In this document: piece after piece, positions 1-14,907 of the stretch | Layout: every line of letters begins with the position of its first letter | How positions within the stretch are numbered: position 1 is the first letter of the stretch | Assembly (NCBI GenBank): GCA_023014365.1 | Contig: JAEBUN010000004.1 | Span: 1,984,001 to 2,048,000, forward strand | DNA: 64,000 nt | From: Lepiota brunneoincarnata | Taxonomy: Eukaryota > Basidiomycota > Agaricomycetes > Agaricales > Agaricaceae | Reading direction: 5' to 3' | The notes under the pieces: generated by a model | What the model was told of the DNA's origin: nothing | The model's input: the letters and a program-made list of their open reading frames with translations, nothing else | Databases searched by the model: none | Made by a program: the position numbers and the translations under genes

Positions 1-157
1 CCGCATTTTATGGTGGGATGAATATTCACTCCTGGGGGGCGAATGAACAGATGAAGAAATTGCGCATTGCCAGGCTAATGTGTTAAATCTCATCAACCTT
101 TAGAATACAAGGAACGCCGAATGTTTTAAGAGTAGCGAAAATTATTCGAGTATAATT

Positions 158-167
158 GTCACGTGAC
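158..167. promoter_or_regulatory. Palindromic E-box upstream of the bromodomain gene
   Basis: A perfect 10-base palindrome, GTCACGTGAC, lies about 130 bases before the probable start codon of the tandem-bromodomain gene. CACGTG is the core site of bHLH factors such as Cbf1/USF in fungi. Function is inferred from motif and position only. Confidence 0.4.
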
Positions 168-294
168 TGAGCGAGCAATGTCAGGGATGTTTTGCTGGAC
201 TCAGTAACGGATATTGGCTGAGCATTGGCCTCCCGAACTATTTACAGTACACCCTTCAAAACCAAGGAATAGGAAGCCACGGACCAAGGCCAGA

Positions 295-2717
295 ATGTCC
301 AAGAGGGAGCTCAGCCGGTTAATTGGAACTGCTGACGTCGAGGGATCACGACCAAAGCGTCGACGAGACGCACCAATGCCTCCCAGCTCCTCGCCAGATG
401 TCGACGTCATGATGGAGGACCCGCCAGTGGAGGACACAAGGCAGAATGGAAGTAGTAGCCATGTTGGCGCACAGGCAGTAAAGGAACTGGGATTACAGCT
501 GTGGCAGACAATAAAAGACGCAGAAAGTAAAGAGTGAGTTCTGTCGCGTACTCCTGCCTTATTCGACTCTGATGTATCTATCTCCGCTCACGTTCTCTTC
601 ACACTTCCCTTCTGCTCGCTTTCTTCCACACGTTACAGCGGACGCCTAATCGCGACAGATTTCTTGAAGAAACCTCCGCGACGCTTGTACCCAGATTATT
701 ACCAGCTCATACAGAAGCCAATTGCATTGGATGACATTAAGAAGAAGCTCGACAGCAATGGCTACCCTTCGATGGAGGCAGTACGCGCCGATTTCGAACT
801 TCTTTTCAATAATGCTCTAGAGTATAATATGAAGGATAGTGGGATTTGGACAGACGCAAAGGATCTGTTGGTGGGTGTGAACTGTCGATTTTCTTGCATT
901 TTGCATCCTCACCATGGACGTCCTTTAGAAACTCGTGCACAAGACACACAACATGTTGGTTCCTTCGGCAGAAGAAGACGGTGATTCAGACGACGACAAA
1001 AAGGGCAAATCCAAGATGCCCAATCTCAATCGTATGATTAAGTCGAGACTGCAGAAGCTAGTTGACAAAACGGACAAAAAGTACGCAGAAAGCTCTTTTG
1101 CATGCTTCTCGAGCTGAATCATCGGTCTAGTGGTCGTATCATGTCTGCTGAATTCATGGAGCTGCCCAACAGAAAGCAATGGGCCATTTATTACAAAGAA
1201 ATCAAGAAACCCCAGTGCCTCGAGAATATCTTTGTGTGTGAATTCACACACAAGCTGACTATACACTGATTCTGCTTCTGCTTTAGAGACGCATCAAACG
1301 CAAAGAATATCATACAGCTGCAGCTTTCGCAGCTGATGTTGAGCTTGTCTTTTCCAACGCCATGACTTTCAACCAAGATCACACCCCAATCTGGGAAGAT
1401 GCACTAGCTCTTCGCGTACGTCCTGTCCTGTTGTACTTGCGCACAATTCACACAATTTTTTAGGATTACTTCAGGCAATCGATGTCTGATCTCCCCCCAC
1501 CACATACTCTCCCTGAGTATTCAAACAAAGCCATCACCAACAAAATCAAGATCAAGCCGCCAGTGGCCCCTGCCAGTGGGCAGACCGACTCTACTTCCAA
1601 GCTTGAACCATCATCCTCGACCTTGTTTCTCCGTGTGCCTGCGGCAAGCACAGCTGCCGCGAAATCCTCCCACTCTGTTGCAACATCACCAGCAGCTAAG
1701 GTGAAGCCATTGCCCTCATCAACACCAGGAGCGGCAACAGTCGGCCTATCTACTGTCACACCCGCCAAAAATCCTGTAGCACCACAACCCCAATTACCAA
1801 CCCAACAGCTGCAACCCCCTATTTCTCAAACTGCGGCTAAGTCAACGTCTGCAACACCACAGCCCACCACGACAGCTCAGCCCACCACCTTTGCATATTC
1901 ACACTATTCGCATCCATATCAACCAGTCACAACGTCGGCTGTACCTACGACCTCGAGCGCCCCAATAGCACCGGCTATCAAAGTGACTCCGGGAACATCT
2001 AATTCACCTGCTCCCACATCCATGCATCAGATCAAGTCGGTAAAAATGAGGGTTCAGCCGAGGGGGCGATTGTTCTGGTTGGATCACCACGAAGGCGTTA
2101 AGACATGGGCTATGAGATTAGCCCCTGGAGAGACAGGAGTGCATATTGACGACCTTGTTTTCGTAGGTGATGAAGAGGTCGAAGAGAGCAGCGAGGAAGA
2201 GGACGATGACGATCTGAAGCAGGAAGAGGAGGAGCAGGAGATGGATGTCGATGGTATTGTGTCGCCAATGAGGAACGGTAAGATGCGAAAGGGGAAAACA
2301 GCTTCAAGGAGGTCGCAGAGGGCGGCGGCTGCACCGACGATGAGGACGACGAGGTCCGCAACCGCAGTAGCGAAGAATAAGGTGCAGGAGAAGAAAAAAG
2401 AAGTTGAAAAGGTGGAGGAGGTGCAGCTGAAGTTGAATGGAATCGTGGTGAAAGAAAAGGAGGAGAAGACTAGGCAGTGGAATGTGGGCTTACCAGTTGG
2501 ATCGAATATGCTGGAGGTGGGAGAAAAGGGGGGGCTGATGTGGAAAGTTTACATCGAGCGTATAGCCGACTTGATTATTTTCTTCTTTCTTTCTTTCTCT
2601 CTGCTTAAGCTTTATGTTGGTTCGCCTCGCCAGATTCGCTATTTTCAATTTCCAAGCCTCGGTGTTGGTGTTTACAGTGTATGTATTGCATATATTCTAC
2701 CGAGTACATTCCCGTAG
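295..2717 (+). CDS. Tandem bromodomain protein, RSC4-like chromatin remodelling subunit
   Basis: Probable subunit of an RSC/SWI-SNF type nuclear remodelling complex that binds acetylated histone tails. After splicing, the first bromodomain lies at about 470-870 (DYYQLIQKPIALDDIKKKL, then YNMKDS with the acetyl-lysine-contacting Asn). The second lies at about 1130-1475 (YYKEIKKP, then FNQDHTPIW, again with the Asn). A long Pro/Ser/Thr/Gln-rich linker follows, then a conserved C-terminal patch (RGRLFWLDHHEGVKTWAM) interrupted by acidic and basic tracts. The start is the ATG at 295; the open frame upstream has no ATG. Introns are evident near 537-641, 870-950, 1082-1130, 1230-1290 and 1415-1465. 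The last roughly 45 codons, after VYIERIAD, are hydrophobic and may be read-through of an unrecognised intron. Two bromodomains plus a unique C-terminus fit Rsc4 better than BET proteins, which have an ET domain. The complex assignment is an inference. Confidence 0.75.
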
Positions 2718-3106
2718 CCCTTATCAATTACTCCTTTCACGATATACACAAATCGTGCTAATTTGTGTGCGCTAAATTGCAAGGAAGTCGAATTGAATAT
2801 GATTGTTTTTTCTTTCAAAAAATCAGAACTTGTCTGTGGCATCTGCTTTAAGGTATCGTGACCTCTTAGAAAGCAAACCACCGACCAACGCAGTGGCCCT
2901 TTCTAATTGCTCACGACCACCATCCTCGCTCTCAGTTCGAAGCAACGCCAAGCGTACCGACCCGCTGAATGAACAGGTACCTAGTGCTAGTTGTCCGATC
3001 TCTGCGAGCCTTTCTAACTTCTGACCCCGAGTCGTTTGTAATTCCATTTGAGCACCCCACTTGTATACAATCTGCGAACTCTACCCCAAAGGAAACTATC
3101 GACTCA

Positions 3107-4934
<1,828 letters not shown>

Positions 4935-5085
4935 GAATGCAGCGAGGGGGATCGGGTCGGGACCGATCGGCGCTTATGATCGGCCGAGCGGGTAAGCCTA
5001 AATAAGCAGTTCCGGTGGGTACAGCAAGAGCTTGTACCATACGCACGAATGAGACTTGTTCTTTCCCTTCCATGGCCTGACACCA

Positions 5086-7196
5086 ATGAACTCTATCCTC
5101 CTTAATTTCTTCCTTCCTCCCTGGTTCTCTCCCCGACACCCTTCAATACGCAATCACCCTCAACAGACATCTCGACGATCCCCTACTCAGTCCCTAAAGG
5201 ACTACAGTACCCCTGGCGTGTTTCCGCCTTCGGCTAGGGTCGACCCAAAGCTCAAACGCCAAATCCGACGTCCTCTGCATCTTTGGGAGTATTGGAAATA
5301 CGTTGCCTTCCTCACTACCAAAGGTACAGCTACGCTGACATGTGTCGCATGTTCTCAATGCTGAGTGAATCCCGTCGCTAGCAACCAGTTTAACAGCCGA
5401 TGTGCTCTCCCACCATATATGGGGTCCGCGCAAGAAGTCTTGGGGCATTGAGATGACTATCGCCACCAGTCTCATACGTAACACCGGGCAGCACACTAGC
5501 CTCGTCGACATCGTGCGTCTAACTACCCCTGTGGCACTGAAATGTCCTGATCGATGGTGCCAAATAATTCAAGGGCACAATACGCATGCTCATGAATATC
5601 GGTGGCCTGGTGCCATTACCGTCGGATGCACTGGCAACTCCAGTGACATTCCGTGTGAGGAAGCGGAACCTTCGAGGCATTCTCGCACCGTTCGATGCCT
5701 CCGAAACTGGTTCCCGTAAACTCTCTGGCTGAGTGGGTCGTTGGAAAGAGGACGTGGCAACGTCTGCAAAGCGAGTGGAAGGTTGCTGCTAAGAAACTAC
5801 CAAATAAGTCACCCTCCCCTAGGAAAGAACGTGTGGTACTGTATATTCATGGGGGTGGGTACCCGTTCTTTTCGGACCTGAAAGTGGGTCAATTGAGACA
5901 GTATGCAGGGGCCTACTATCTTTCAAGTGCTGCTGCCCAGCGAATGGTTTCTATTCCACTGGCAAAATTCGCTGATGTCAGATTGTTTGGTGAGCGTCTT
6001 GGCTGTCCAGTTCCATTGGCCGCTTATTCCTTCCCGCAGCGATCGACTACCGCCTCGCTCCGGAAACTCAGTTCCCTGGGCCACTCCACGACGTAGTTTG
6101 CGCATATTTTCGATTGGTAGAGGATCTCCACATCCCTCCAGAGAACATCATTGTCAGCGGCGACAGTGCTGGTGGAGGCCTTGCCCTCGCCCTCCTCATG
6201 TATCTGCGGGACAACGACTATCCATTACCTTCTGGGGCGGTTCTCATGTCCCCATGGGTAGATCTCACACTTAGTTGTGAGTCATGGGACTCTAACGCCA
6301 TGTTCGATGTTGTCCCTTTCCCGGTCATGGACAGCCACCTGAATCCTATTGCGCTGTATCTCGGTGAGCACACCGAGAAGTATCTCACTCATCCCTACGC
6401 AAGTCCGTTATTTGGAACATTCGAGGGATTGCCACCATTGTTGATACAGGCAGGAGATGCGGAGGTTCTTAGGGATGAGATTGCTCTATTGGCCCACAAG
6501 GCTAACTTGGCGGGGGTCTTGGTGAGACACGAGGTTTACGAGGACGCGGTTGGTAGCTTCTCTATGTCTCAACCAAAACGATGCTTATGGGCATCCTTAA
6601 CGCAGGTCCATGTATTCCAGGCATGGCCGTGTTTTACAGTGACCCTGAGGGCATTCGAATCCGTGCAAAATTTCGTGCACAATATCCTACCGAGGTACCA
6701 GGCACGTTCTCCACAGTTCCTTGCCGACACCGTGGAGAAGGGCATGGAGGCGGAAATTGGAAATGAGAAAGCTATTGTGGTTGGCCGGGATGGGGTTGAG
6801 ATGGATATGAAGGATGGAAACGTGAAACAGAGGTTCAGCAACGAACCTGATTTGTCTGATACCCTTGAGCCTTCTTCATCTTCTATATCACCGGCTGAAG
6901 ACGAAGAGAGTGACGGGTATTGGGAGGTTGAGGATATGTGGGAAGAGGACAACTGGCTTAGGGGTGATGGAGAAGACGGCGTGGAGTTTCCGAGCCACAC
7001 ACAGGACGCGGCTGACCCAAGAGACCATCAGAAGCTAGGAAACAACAGCACCGAGTCGAATAGGAGCGTAGCGAGCGGCTGGTTGCCTTTGAAAATTAGC
7101 CTGTCATCGTTTTCCTCGCCTAATACCCCAGCACCTGTGGAAATCCACCATGAGGATACTGATGGTCGCGAAGGATACTTCCCTGAGGATTTCTAG
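5086..7196 (+). CDS. Alpha/beta-hydrolase, hormone-sensitive-lipase-type esterase
   Basis: Esterase/lipase of the HSL (family IV) group. The substrate is not predictable; a small-ester or lipid esterase is likely. Spliced motifs are the oxyanion-hole box YIHGGAYYLSS (junction at about 5850-5910), AIDYRLAPETQFPGP, the nucleophile elbow SGDSAGGGLALAL (6154-6195), SPWVDLT, catalytic-Asp region LIQAGDAEVLRDE (about 6450), and catalytic His in HVFQAW (about 6610). The C-terminal tail is acidic and Ser/Pro-rich, unusual for bacterial relatives but common in basidiomycete members. Introns lie near 5322-5390, 5514-5570, 5850-5910, 5992-6040 and 6550-6606; the last is 57 nt and stays in frame. The frame changes near 5730: TFRVRKRNLRGIL...SRKLSG continues as EWVVGKRTWQ only if one T is dropped. 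A second possible +1 at about 7191-7194 would extend the protein to 7482 (RPPRRAKSTANIISLL...). The gene is intact apart from these shifts. Confidence 0.8.
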
Positions 7197-7482
7197 ACCT
7201 CCGAGGCGGGCCAAGTCCACAGCAAACATAATCAGTTTGCTCGGCAATAATCACAATCCCCCCATTTCTCTCTCGCCTAATTCCAATACGCTTACTGCTT
7301 GCTTCCCTCTCTCGTTGTCCTCGTCGTCGGGCACGTCTTCTGAACTCGGGCCAGTACCTCCTCCGTCATCACCTAACGTCAACATGAACGATTCATTGGC
7401 TTCGCAGCTATGTGCTCTTCCCAACTTGATAAGCAAGGCGACCAACGAGGGAGTGAAGGCATTAGTAGGTTCACGCGGTTGA

Positions 7483-8532
7483 AGAGCCGTACTGAGCCGG
7501 TGTCGTCAATCAACGCTGCCTTAACTTATGCACGACTACTGGCCGAATAATTCCACCGTGGTTGGCGTGCTGCGAAAGGATGTGGCATTTGCAGTGAAGT
7601 GTACCATGCTGTCATTTTCGCGACTGCATCCACGATGGAATGAACAGTTTCTCGTTTATCTGTATCATTAAAAGATGGTTCACGCTCAGTATCTCGAGCC
7701 ATAACGCGAGTGCGTTCTGCTCCCGCGCATTTATCTTAGTTATATAAGACTTGATGTTCGAATAATGTTACAGGCACAATCATTTATGGACTTGAGAGTG
7801 GGATGAAAAAGTGGTTCCAAAGTGGAGAAATACTGGGGCAGGTCCCTATCAGGAAAGGCCCAAGGGCGAGTTGGGAGTATGTGATTGGGGGGCGGGTTCA
7901 AGGTTCTTCGGATCACATGATTTGTCGTTCAATAGCCTCACCCGCTGGACATCACTTCACCTGCTAGTAACCGACTATTGCGAGGACTCACTCTCGCCTC
8001 CTTGATTTTGTAAGGATCCGATAATTGAGATTTAAGAGCGAATTGTGTACAAGCACGATTGCAAATAATCTACGTCAAGACGAATCGGGTACGGGTGATG
8101 AGCACCCTTGGGCTCTGGGCCTGGGGCCGTGCTTGTATATTTTTGCGGTATTTCTCGTGGCTTGTCGATAAAAGATTTGGGAGTCTACCAAGTCTAAAAC
8201 AATAGCCAGGAGTAAGAATCCAGGTCTCGCGGCGCGCGCAGATTGATCGACCAAGTATACTACTTGCTATAAACGTCGTTACTTGGGCAAGCCTGTGATT
8301 ACGTTGGGCAACGTCGCCGAAAATTTGTATCCATCTGCTGGAATGAACTTGGACTTCAGGGGACCGCCCGCGGTGGTACTTCGCAGGGCATGACAGGAGA
8401 TTTGAAAAGGGGAGATCTGATTTCTAAATATCGTGATTTTTGTCATATGCATCAGACTGGTCTTGTATGTACATAGATGTGTCCATGGACGAGGGGGGTA
8501 TACAACAAACTGAGTGAGTAGATGTCAAGTAC
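7483..8532. other. Intergenic stretch with no recognisable gene
   Basis: About 1 kb between the esterase (or its possible extended 3' end) and the 3' end of ISC1. Only short frames without family resemblance are present. It presumably holds the two 3' untranslated regions. No tRNA, repeat or transposon was recognised. Confidence 0.5.
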
Positions 8533-10058
8533 TTAGAAGGGGCTTACACCGGCTTGTATCTCCAAACCCCTCTGGTATATTTCCAGCTCTTCAATAACGT
8601 TCATGAGCGCATTGCACTCCCAGTTTCCGAACAGGAATCCCTCATACAACATAGTCGTGCCAGCCCACGCCACGAAGACGGTGAATACAACAAAGATGGG
8701 GTTGATCCACGAGTGAGGAAGCCATGCCGAGCCAACGGCGACGCCTGCGAGAATTGCAAGACATAGTAAAAATACAAGCAGTTCTTTCTTTGCACGTTGG
8801 CGAGAAAGACGATAGCAATCCGTAAGCGCTTCTACGGAAGTCTGTACTGTCGCATTTGACAGCTCCGTTTGAGTAACGTCGCCGGCGCCATTCCGGTACA
8901 CACTGGATGTTTCAGCATTTGGCTGGGCAAGTTCGATATTAAGAGTTGCTTCCAAGCCGAAATGATCAGAGTAGGAAAAGCTGCGACCAGGGACTTTGCC
9001 AGTAAACACGACGCTACATTCCGCAGCGTGGAGTCGGGGGTATTTGCGGCCTCGGGGTTGGCGGTAAAAGGCATAATCGAGACGTTTGCCCCAAAAGGTG
9101 GTACTGAGGTAGGATTTGCCTGCTGACCAGGTGTTGACAGGTGAGTCTGCGGTAATACCATGCTTTATGATGGCGTCCTGTGGGGTGAGGGCGCTGACAT
9201 CCCCGCTGTGGGGGTGTGTAACTACCCAAGAGTCGTGCAGGGCTGCGTGATCGCGGATGATGGTCATGGGCAATGTTGTTGGGATGCTATTGAAATCACC
9301 GAGCTTTCGTGTGGTTTAGGATAGAAGTGTATGAGCGAGTGGGGAGGGTAACGTACCGCAATGACATAATGGCCTGCTTCTGCGGCTTGTCTTGCGAGTT
9401 TGGCGAACTCCCAAGCATTGACGAGTCGGTGAGCTCTTGTGTGTTCTGGACCGACTTCGCCACCTTTTGCAAACAACTGTGTGAGTTAGTTGGGGTGAGC
9501 ACCATGGAGTACGAGCGGGGGGCATACATGGGTATTGAAAACTTGGACTTGACCGAGGACGGGATGAAGTATGACGACACTGGCGGCAGCTTTACCTACA
9601 AACCAGTCGCCACCAGCAACATCAACCGGTTCTCCATTCAACGAGTATGGATGGACTGAAGTAGCGACAAACGGAAAACGGGAAAAGATCGCCAGTCCTG
9701 CGCCAAGGGCACCACTGACACGAGGCAGTCACAAGGCGGGGAGGGTAGAGGTGAGTTTCCATGGGAGGACTGCGAGAGAGAGAGAGGAAGAGAGAGCACA
9801 CACCTATAAAAGAACTTTGCGTGGGGTAGACGATGATGGACGGCTGCTCTGACTTTCTCATAGTCTGCAAAGACCCAGATTTCTTGAAGGGAGATGATAT
9901 CGTAGTTGGAACGACCAAGGGCATCTGCAATTGCATTAATACGCTCATTGCGGGCCTTTGCAACGAACTTGAGACCCCTTGGAGGAGTGAGTGTGTGTGG
10001 GGACGAGAAGGCGAAGGACCCACCAGCAGTTGAGGGTGAGCAGACGGAGAGAGCTCAT
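8533..10058 (-). CDS. ISC1: Inositol phosphosphingolipid phospholipase C (neutral sphingomyelinase family)
   Basis: Hydrolyses inositol phosphosphingolipids to ceramide at ER/mitochondrial membranes. The spliced product begins MSSLRLLTLNCWG (metal-binding Asn), then DIISLQEIW (catalytic Glu), LGAGLAIFSRFP, VQVFNTH and a GDFNS-type region, and YSDHFGLEATL (catalytic His at about 8970). Two hydrophobic helices follow near the C-terminus (about 8600-8780), as in yeast Isc1, where they anchor the enzyme. The start at 10058 is favoured because the catalytic motif begins six residues later. Introns are visible at about 9967-10018, 9725-9790, 9478-9530 and 9300-9360. No frameshift is needed. The gene is head-to-head with the CCCH gene, with only 45 bases between start codons. 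Confidence 0.9.
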
Positions 10059-10103
10059 TGGTCTATATGCGGTAATTGCTCTTCTCTTTCCTTCGATCCT
10101 TCG
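10059..10103. promoter_or_regulatory. 45-bp shared divergent start region
   Basis: Only 45 bases separate the start codons of ISC1 (minus strand) and the CCCH protein (plus strand). The stretch is pyrimidine-rich on the plus strand (TTGCTCTTCTCTTTCC). Transcription start sites must overlap the opposite gene or its 5' exon, or one start codon is misplaced. Confidence 0.4.
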
Positions 10104-12689
10104 ATGGACGCCGTCCGCTGTAAAGTATGCTCTCTTTACGTTTGCACCCTCCCTGCACGCACAACTCTGAGCTTCTCGCAAGTGGTTCGACGATGACGGA
10201 AATCCTCTCCATCCTCGTTGCCGTTTTGGTGCCAAGTGCCGCTATATCCACCCAGATGACCCCAGTTGGGCAGCTGCGTCGCGCTCCGCGGTGTGTATGC
10301 TATTTACCACCTTGGTTCCTTACCCTCATATATGCTTCACAAGGGACGGAAAGGGAAGAAGGATGACTGGCGACCACCGCCAACCTCTGACTCTGGCTAT
10401 CGACGAACAAGTTCCTCTCACTTACGCAACCAAGGTTCTGTAGACCGAGGATGGTCTCAGGCGGCTTCAACCGCTGGTTCGAGCACCTGGGACCTGCCCG
10501 CCAACGATACAGTCAACGGCTGGGGCTCGTCGACAAACACGCCGGGAGTATCTACAGACAACTCTTCAGGTGGATGGGGCTCGGCTATGGATAATCGGCC
10601 CGGTGACTCTGCAGGTGGATGGGGCTCGCCGGATGGATGGGGCTCCTCTGCTTGGGGCTCCTCTGCTTGGGACTCAGGTGGTTGGGGGGAGAGTGGTTCA
10701 GCCGATGTTAAAGAATCGACTACCAACGAACCCTCTAGTGCAACGGGTCCTTCCCGGGCGCGAAGTGGGGACACTGGCTGGGAACCAAAAGCAACTACAA
10801 CTCGAAACACAGGTATAGGCTTTTACTTTGGATGGAACGATCGACTAATCCCTATTCCAGACAGACGAAGCGGCAACAACGAAATCAATGGGCCAAGGGT
10901 AGCGGCAAACCTGGGCGGTCCGGAGTCGATCAACCCCCTCGCTGGAAAATCTCAATCACGAAGAGCTAGCAACCCGTCTGAAAAATCAACCGAACTCTAT
11001 GGTAGTTCGCTAAGGAGGACCCGCATTTCGCCAACTGAAAATAAACAATTATCTGCTGCCGTTGATCCAAATACTCCGGAAGATGTTGAGATGAGGGATG
11101 TAACGCCGACATCATCGTCCTCTGGTCCTACCACGGCCCCTAAGAAAATCCCTCTTCCAACGAGAATTCGACCACCACTACCCACAAGACCCAGGCAACC
11201 CACCCTGTCAGAAAATAAACTTCCTCTTCCTTCTCCAAAGGACCCCGCGCCATCATCCGGTTTGGTGGCCAGTCGCATCCCCCAGGATGATGCTGCAAGC
11301 GATACTTCGGGGCCGACCTCCAAATTGGCCAAAGACACGCCAAAAACCTTGCACAAGAAGCTCATCAGGTGAGGGTTTTTCCGGCTAACTGCTATCCACT
11401 ACTTACGCGGTATCACAAAGAGGGATGATGGACTGCAGTCATCGCGCGTTGTCGGCTGCTCAAGGCAGAGGAAAAAAAGAACAACTGGCGGGCTGCACGC
11501 GCATCGACGTGTTATCTATATTCCACGCCTGCCGCGCAGAAAAAATTGGACACTATCAACCAACAATATACTGAAGAGATTGGGAAGCTGACAAAAGAGC
11601 TCAACTTGTCACTCAGAAATACCATCCGATACTCCGATGCGTTGAATGCCTTCAAAGATCTCGTGGGGCAAGGGGTTGATCCCCAGAAGGTTGTATCGTA
11701 CACCGCCGAGCTTCGAGCTTGGATCAGGGATCTGGATCTACCAAAGAGGATATGGATGGCTCAGGAGCTGGCTATGCAGGAGAAGAAGGAAAAGAAGGCA
11801 TTTGAACGGCGTAAGGCAAGATGAGGGTGAGCGTCCGAATATACTTGGCCCAGCAACAAATAACGCATTTTTCGCCCAGTGGATTCACTCAAAGCAACTC
11901 TAGCAGAGCTTGAACAGAGAGCCACTGACATCTCTGATGACTTCTTCTACTTCCAATTCATCTACGACAGTGAGATCGACAAAATATCCAAAGCGACGGA
12001 AGAAGCGCTTGGTCAAAACAATCCCGAGAGCTTTGTGGATCTGGAAAAAGTGTTTGGAAACCTAGGAGTTGGGGAAGACGCGATACAGCAAATCGAGGAA
12101 AAGGCGAAAGCTACGGATCAGGATTTCGAGGAACAGCTGACAAAGGATCACAGAGCTAGTGGGGCAAGTCAATATTCTGGAGAAGCAAGTCGAAGAGTTG
12201 AGGCAGAAGGATAAGGAAATACAAGATTTTCGCGAAGCGGTACAACCCATCTCCGATTTTATTCGAAATTTAGTCTCATGACTGTGGTATCTTTTCTTTT
12301 TTGAACAGGCACAGGCAAAGTTAGAACAAATGGCCCAGTGGAAAATGGAAGATCAAGCAAAACTTGACGAGCTTTCCAACCAGATCGAGAATCTCCATCG
12401 AGTACCCCGCTGTCAGCTTCAAATGGCCTCCCCACCAATAAGAGCCGACGACTTGACACCTTACATCAACGAGCTTGTTCAGGAATATGTCGTGGGAGAA
12501 ATTAAACCTGCACTAGATTCGATTGCGGAGTCGTGCGAGGTGAATAACAGGCTTGTACAGGCGGACTTTGATAAATTGCTTGAGCAGATCTTGGAAAAGA
12601 CTTATGAGGTCTGCCAAGTTTATCTAAAAGAGAGCGGTCTAGTTCCTCGGGTCGCCTCGCAACAGCAGCATCCATCATCACCCTCATAG
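10104..12689 (+). CDS. CCCH zinc-finger protein with WG-rich and coiled-coil regions
   Basis: Probable RNA-binding regulatory protein, family function not known. Exons 1-3 splice to MDAVRCKWFDDDG...PRCRFGAKCRYIHPDD, giving a C-x(n)-C-x5-C-x3-H finger at the extreme N-terminus. A low-complexity region rich in GWGS and AWGSS repeats follows (10500-10720), then a Pro/Ser-rich basic linker. The C-terminal half is a long coiled coil (LKAEEKKNNW, DTINQQYTEEIGKLTKEL, LDELSNQIENLHR). It ends in a helical segment with DDLTPYINELVQEYVVGEI. Introns are seen at about 10125-10179, 10291-10343, 11371-11420, 11823-11880 and 12240-12309. Two junctions are out of frame by one base: about 11430, and 12145-12146, where dropping a G turns TKDHRASG into the coiled-coil sequence TKITELVGQVNILEKQ. 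Confidence 0.7.
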
Positions 12690-12813
12690 AGGTGGACTCC
12701 TTCCCTTGGACTGGCCCCAACTCATCAGGATATTATGCTGTATACATGTCCACAACCCATATGAATATTGCGTGTAATTCCGTGCCCTGTCTATTATAAA
12801 GCCCATTCTCTAA

Positions 12814-14781
12814 TTAATCATAATCTGATCCTCTCGCAACTGGCATTCTCGATGGTGCAATACCCTCGGCTTCACTCCCTGACTCCGGCTGTGGGATATA
12901 TCGTAAATATCTATCAGGATCCTCACCGACACTTGCAAGGTATTCCTTCAGCATTGCTTCCCTCGACACCGGTCGTACTTCATATCCCTCCGAGCCTCTT
13001 CGCACTCTGACGTTCCCACTAGCCTGCTCATACTTGGTGCCCAGAGGAACATTCTCATCATCCTCAGCAGCCGTCATCGTCAGAGCCCACCAAGCTATCC
13101 TCTGAATCATCGCTCGCCCCTGCATCATATGCTTCGCCTTTGTAGTGATCTGGGTGGTATGGCGGCACATTGTCGTGTGGTATACAAGAGTCACGGCTTT
13201 TGTTCCCCATGCGCCGGCGATGGGTGTTGGTGGGCTGGAGAGTAGGATTCACTGTGCCGTTGCCGTATGTCCACGGGGAAGAAGACTGGAGGTGATCGTA
13301 ATTTTCGGGTTTATAGGTATCAGGATCTCGTGGAGGCCACATGGTGTCATGAGCTGCACGAAAAGGTTAGTATGGTTTTGCTGTGTTCAGGTGTAGAAGG
13401 AGGGAGAAAGGACGAACGAGAGGGCGGATAATCGGGTTTGGAGTCGGATGAGGGTGGCAGATTACGAGGGGTAATGTCCTCACACCAATTTTGACAGATT
13501 GCCATTATGCGTCCCCCTCATCGTGGAAAGTTCATTCCACTCACCATCACGGCTTGCTAGTTCGTATTTCAGCCCTGAACCGGGTGCACGAGTGGGGATA
13601 CACCACAAAAGAGGTTTTTTTCCAAGGGCGGATTCGATGTTGCGCCTTTTCCCGAGGTCCTGCGTGGAGAGTCAAGCAGGTGATAATGTCATTAAGCGAC
13701 AAGTAGGAGTTACATATGGGAATTTGATCTGTAAGCTTGTTAGAGCAAAAATTGAATTGGAGGCGCAAAAATGCAACGCACCTCGCTGATTTTGCCTTTC
13801 CTGACCAACGTTGCTACTTTATCCTTTTCCCACCTCTCGATCGTTGTGGTGTTTGCGAGCAACGCGTTAAAGTGGTAGAGACTAAGACCGGGTCAAGAAG
13901 CGTATTTGTGTGGATGCGCGTTGCACACCTAAAGCCTCCAACTGCCAGGAGAACTGGAACACAAGCAACGTAGTTGAGGACGATGAATATAAACTCGACG
14001 TTGGATGGTGTATCCTGAGTAAGTAACTCGCATTAACAGCGGGATCGGATCACAGACTGGGGTTCCTCACCCAAAATGTCTTGCTCATTGCGTCCATAAC
14101 CCGCCGTGTAACCATCATGAAGTGATAGGTGCAAGCGACGTCGACGTAGAAGAGGAAACGGATGAAGTGGCCGTGATTGAAGTGACCAACACAATTGTTG
14201 ATCCATGGACAATGATGATCTCCACCTGCTATGAGCTAGTTTCTGAACTGGTAAGTGGAAAACTTACCCATGCGAAGCACACATCTAGGTTCACTATAAG
14301 TGTATGTCGGGTATCCGCAGATCTGTGTATTTACCTGTTACACTGCCTGCAATGGTGCGAACGAGGGGGTTTGTACCTCTGACACATTCGGCAGTATCGA
14401 GGGACCCCGGTCAGCTTCTTGACCTCGTACCCATCTGTATGCGTATCCGGTCTCTGCATGGGGCGGCATGAACGCGAGCAGTGCCATAGGAATAATGAGA
14501 TACCAACCCATGAATCCGGCACTGTCCCAGGGTCCGTATTGACGCAGAGATAGTAGTTCCACAGAAGTAACCCAACAAGGATGCTAGCACGTCTCTTGGT
14601 AATGCGAACTCGGCAGCCAAGTCCAAACCACTCACTTGAAAGGTGCCAACAGCACAAAGAGCTCAACAGAAAGCACGCCTCCGTACCATGGCCAAATAAC
14701 AAATATCTGTGACGAATATGCGATGAAGCATATAAGACAGAGTACAAAATTGACAAAGAGGAGCCCGGTTATACGACCCAT
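12814..14781 (-). CDS. PFA4: DHHC palmitoyltransferase, PFA4-like
   Basis: ER membrane S-acyltransferase; yeast Pfa4 palmitoylates the chitin synthase Chs3. The spliced protein starts [15 protein letters not shown], giving TM1 ([13 protein letters not shown]) and TM2 ([20 protein letters not shown]). The cysteine-rich domain follows: [21 protein letters not shown], then [19 protein letters not shown] with the catalytic DHHC at about 14190-14210. TM3 contains [17 protein letters not shown]. The family hallmark [12 protein letters not shown] lies at about 13610. The tail is acidic and charged. The frame changes at about 13071 (SDDDG then [11 protein letters not shown]); dropping one C on the plus strand restores continuity to the stop at 12814. 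A longer in-frame start exists at 14853, but 14781 matches family N-termini. Confidence 0.85.
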
Positions 14782-14907
14782 GGTCTCTGTGGCAAAGGAT
14801 GGTGGTTTCAAGTGCACAGAACTGGTCGGCTGTGAGCACTCCAGAAAAGGCAAGTCCGGTAATCAATAATGATTTTTAGTCCTTCCGTTTCTGCCCCCTC
14901 CTCTTCA

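Noticed and set aside
6550..6607. Extra in-frame segment before the catalytic His of the esterase
   Set aside because: A 57-nt stretch with GT and AG ends that matches an intron and interrupts a conserved region.
10500..10720. Repeated TGGGGCTC units as a possible minisatellite or transposon fragment
   Set aside because: They lie inside the CCCH gene and encode a WGS-rich low-complexity stretch in the correct frame.
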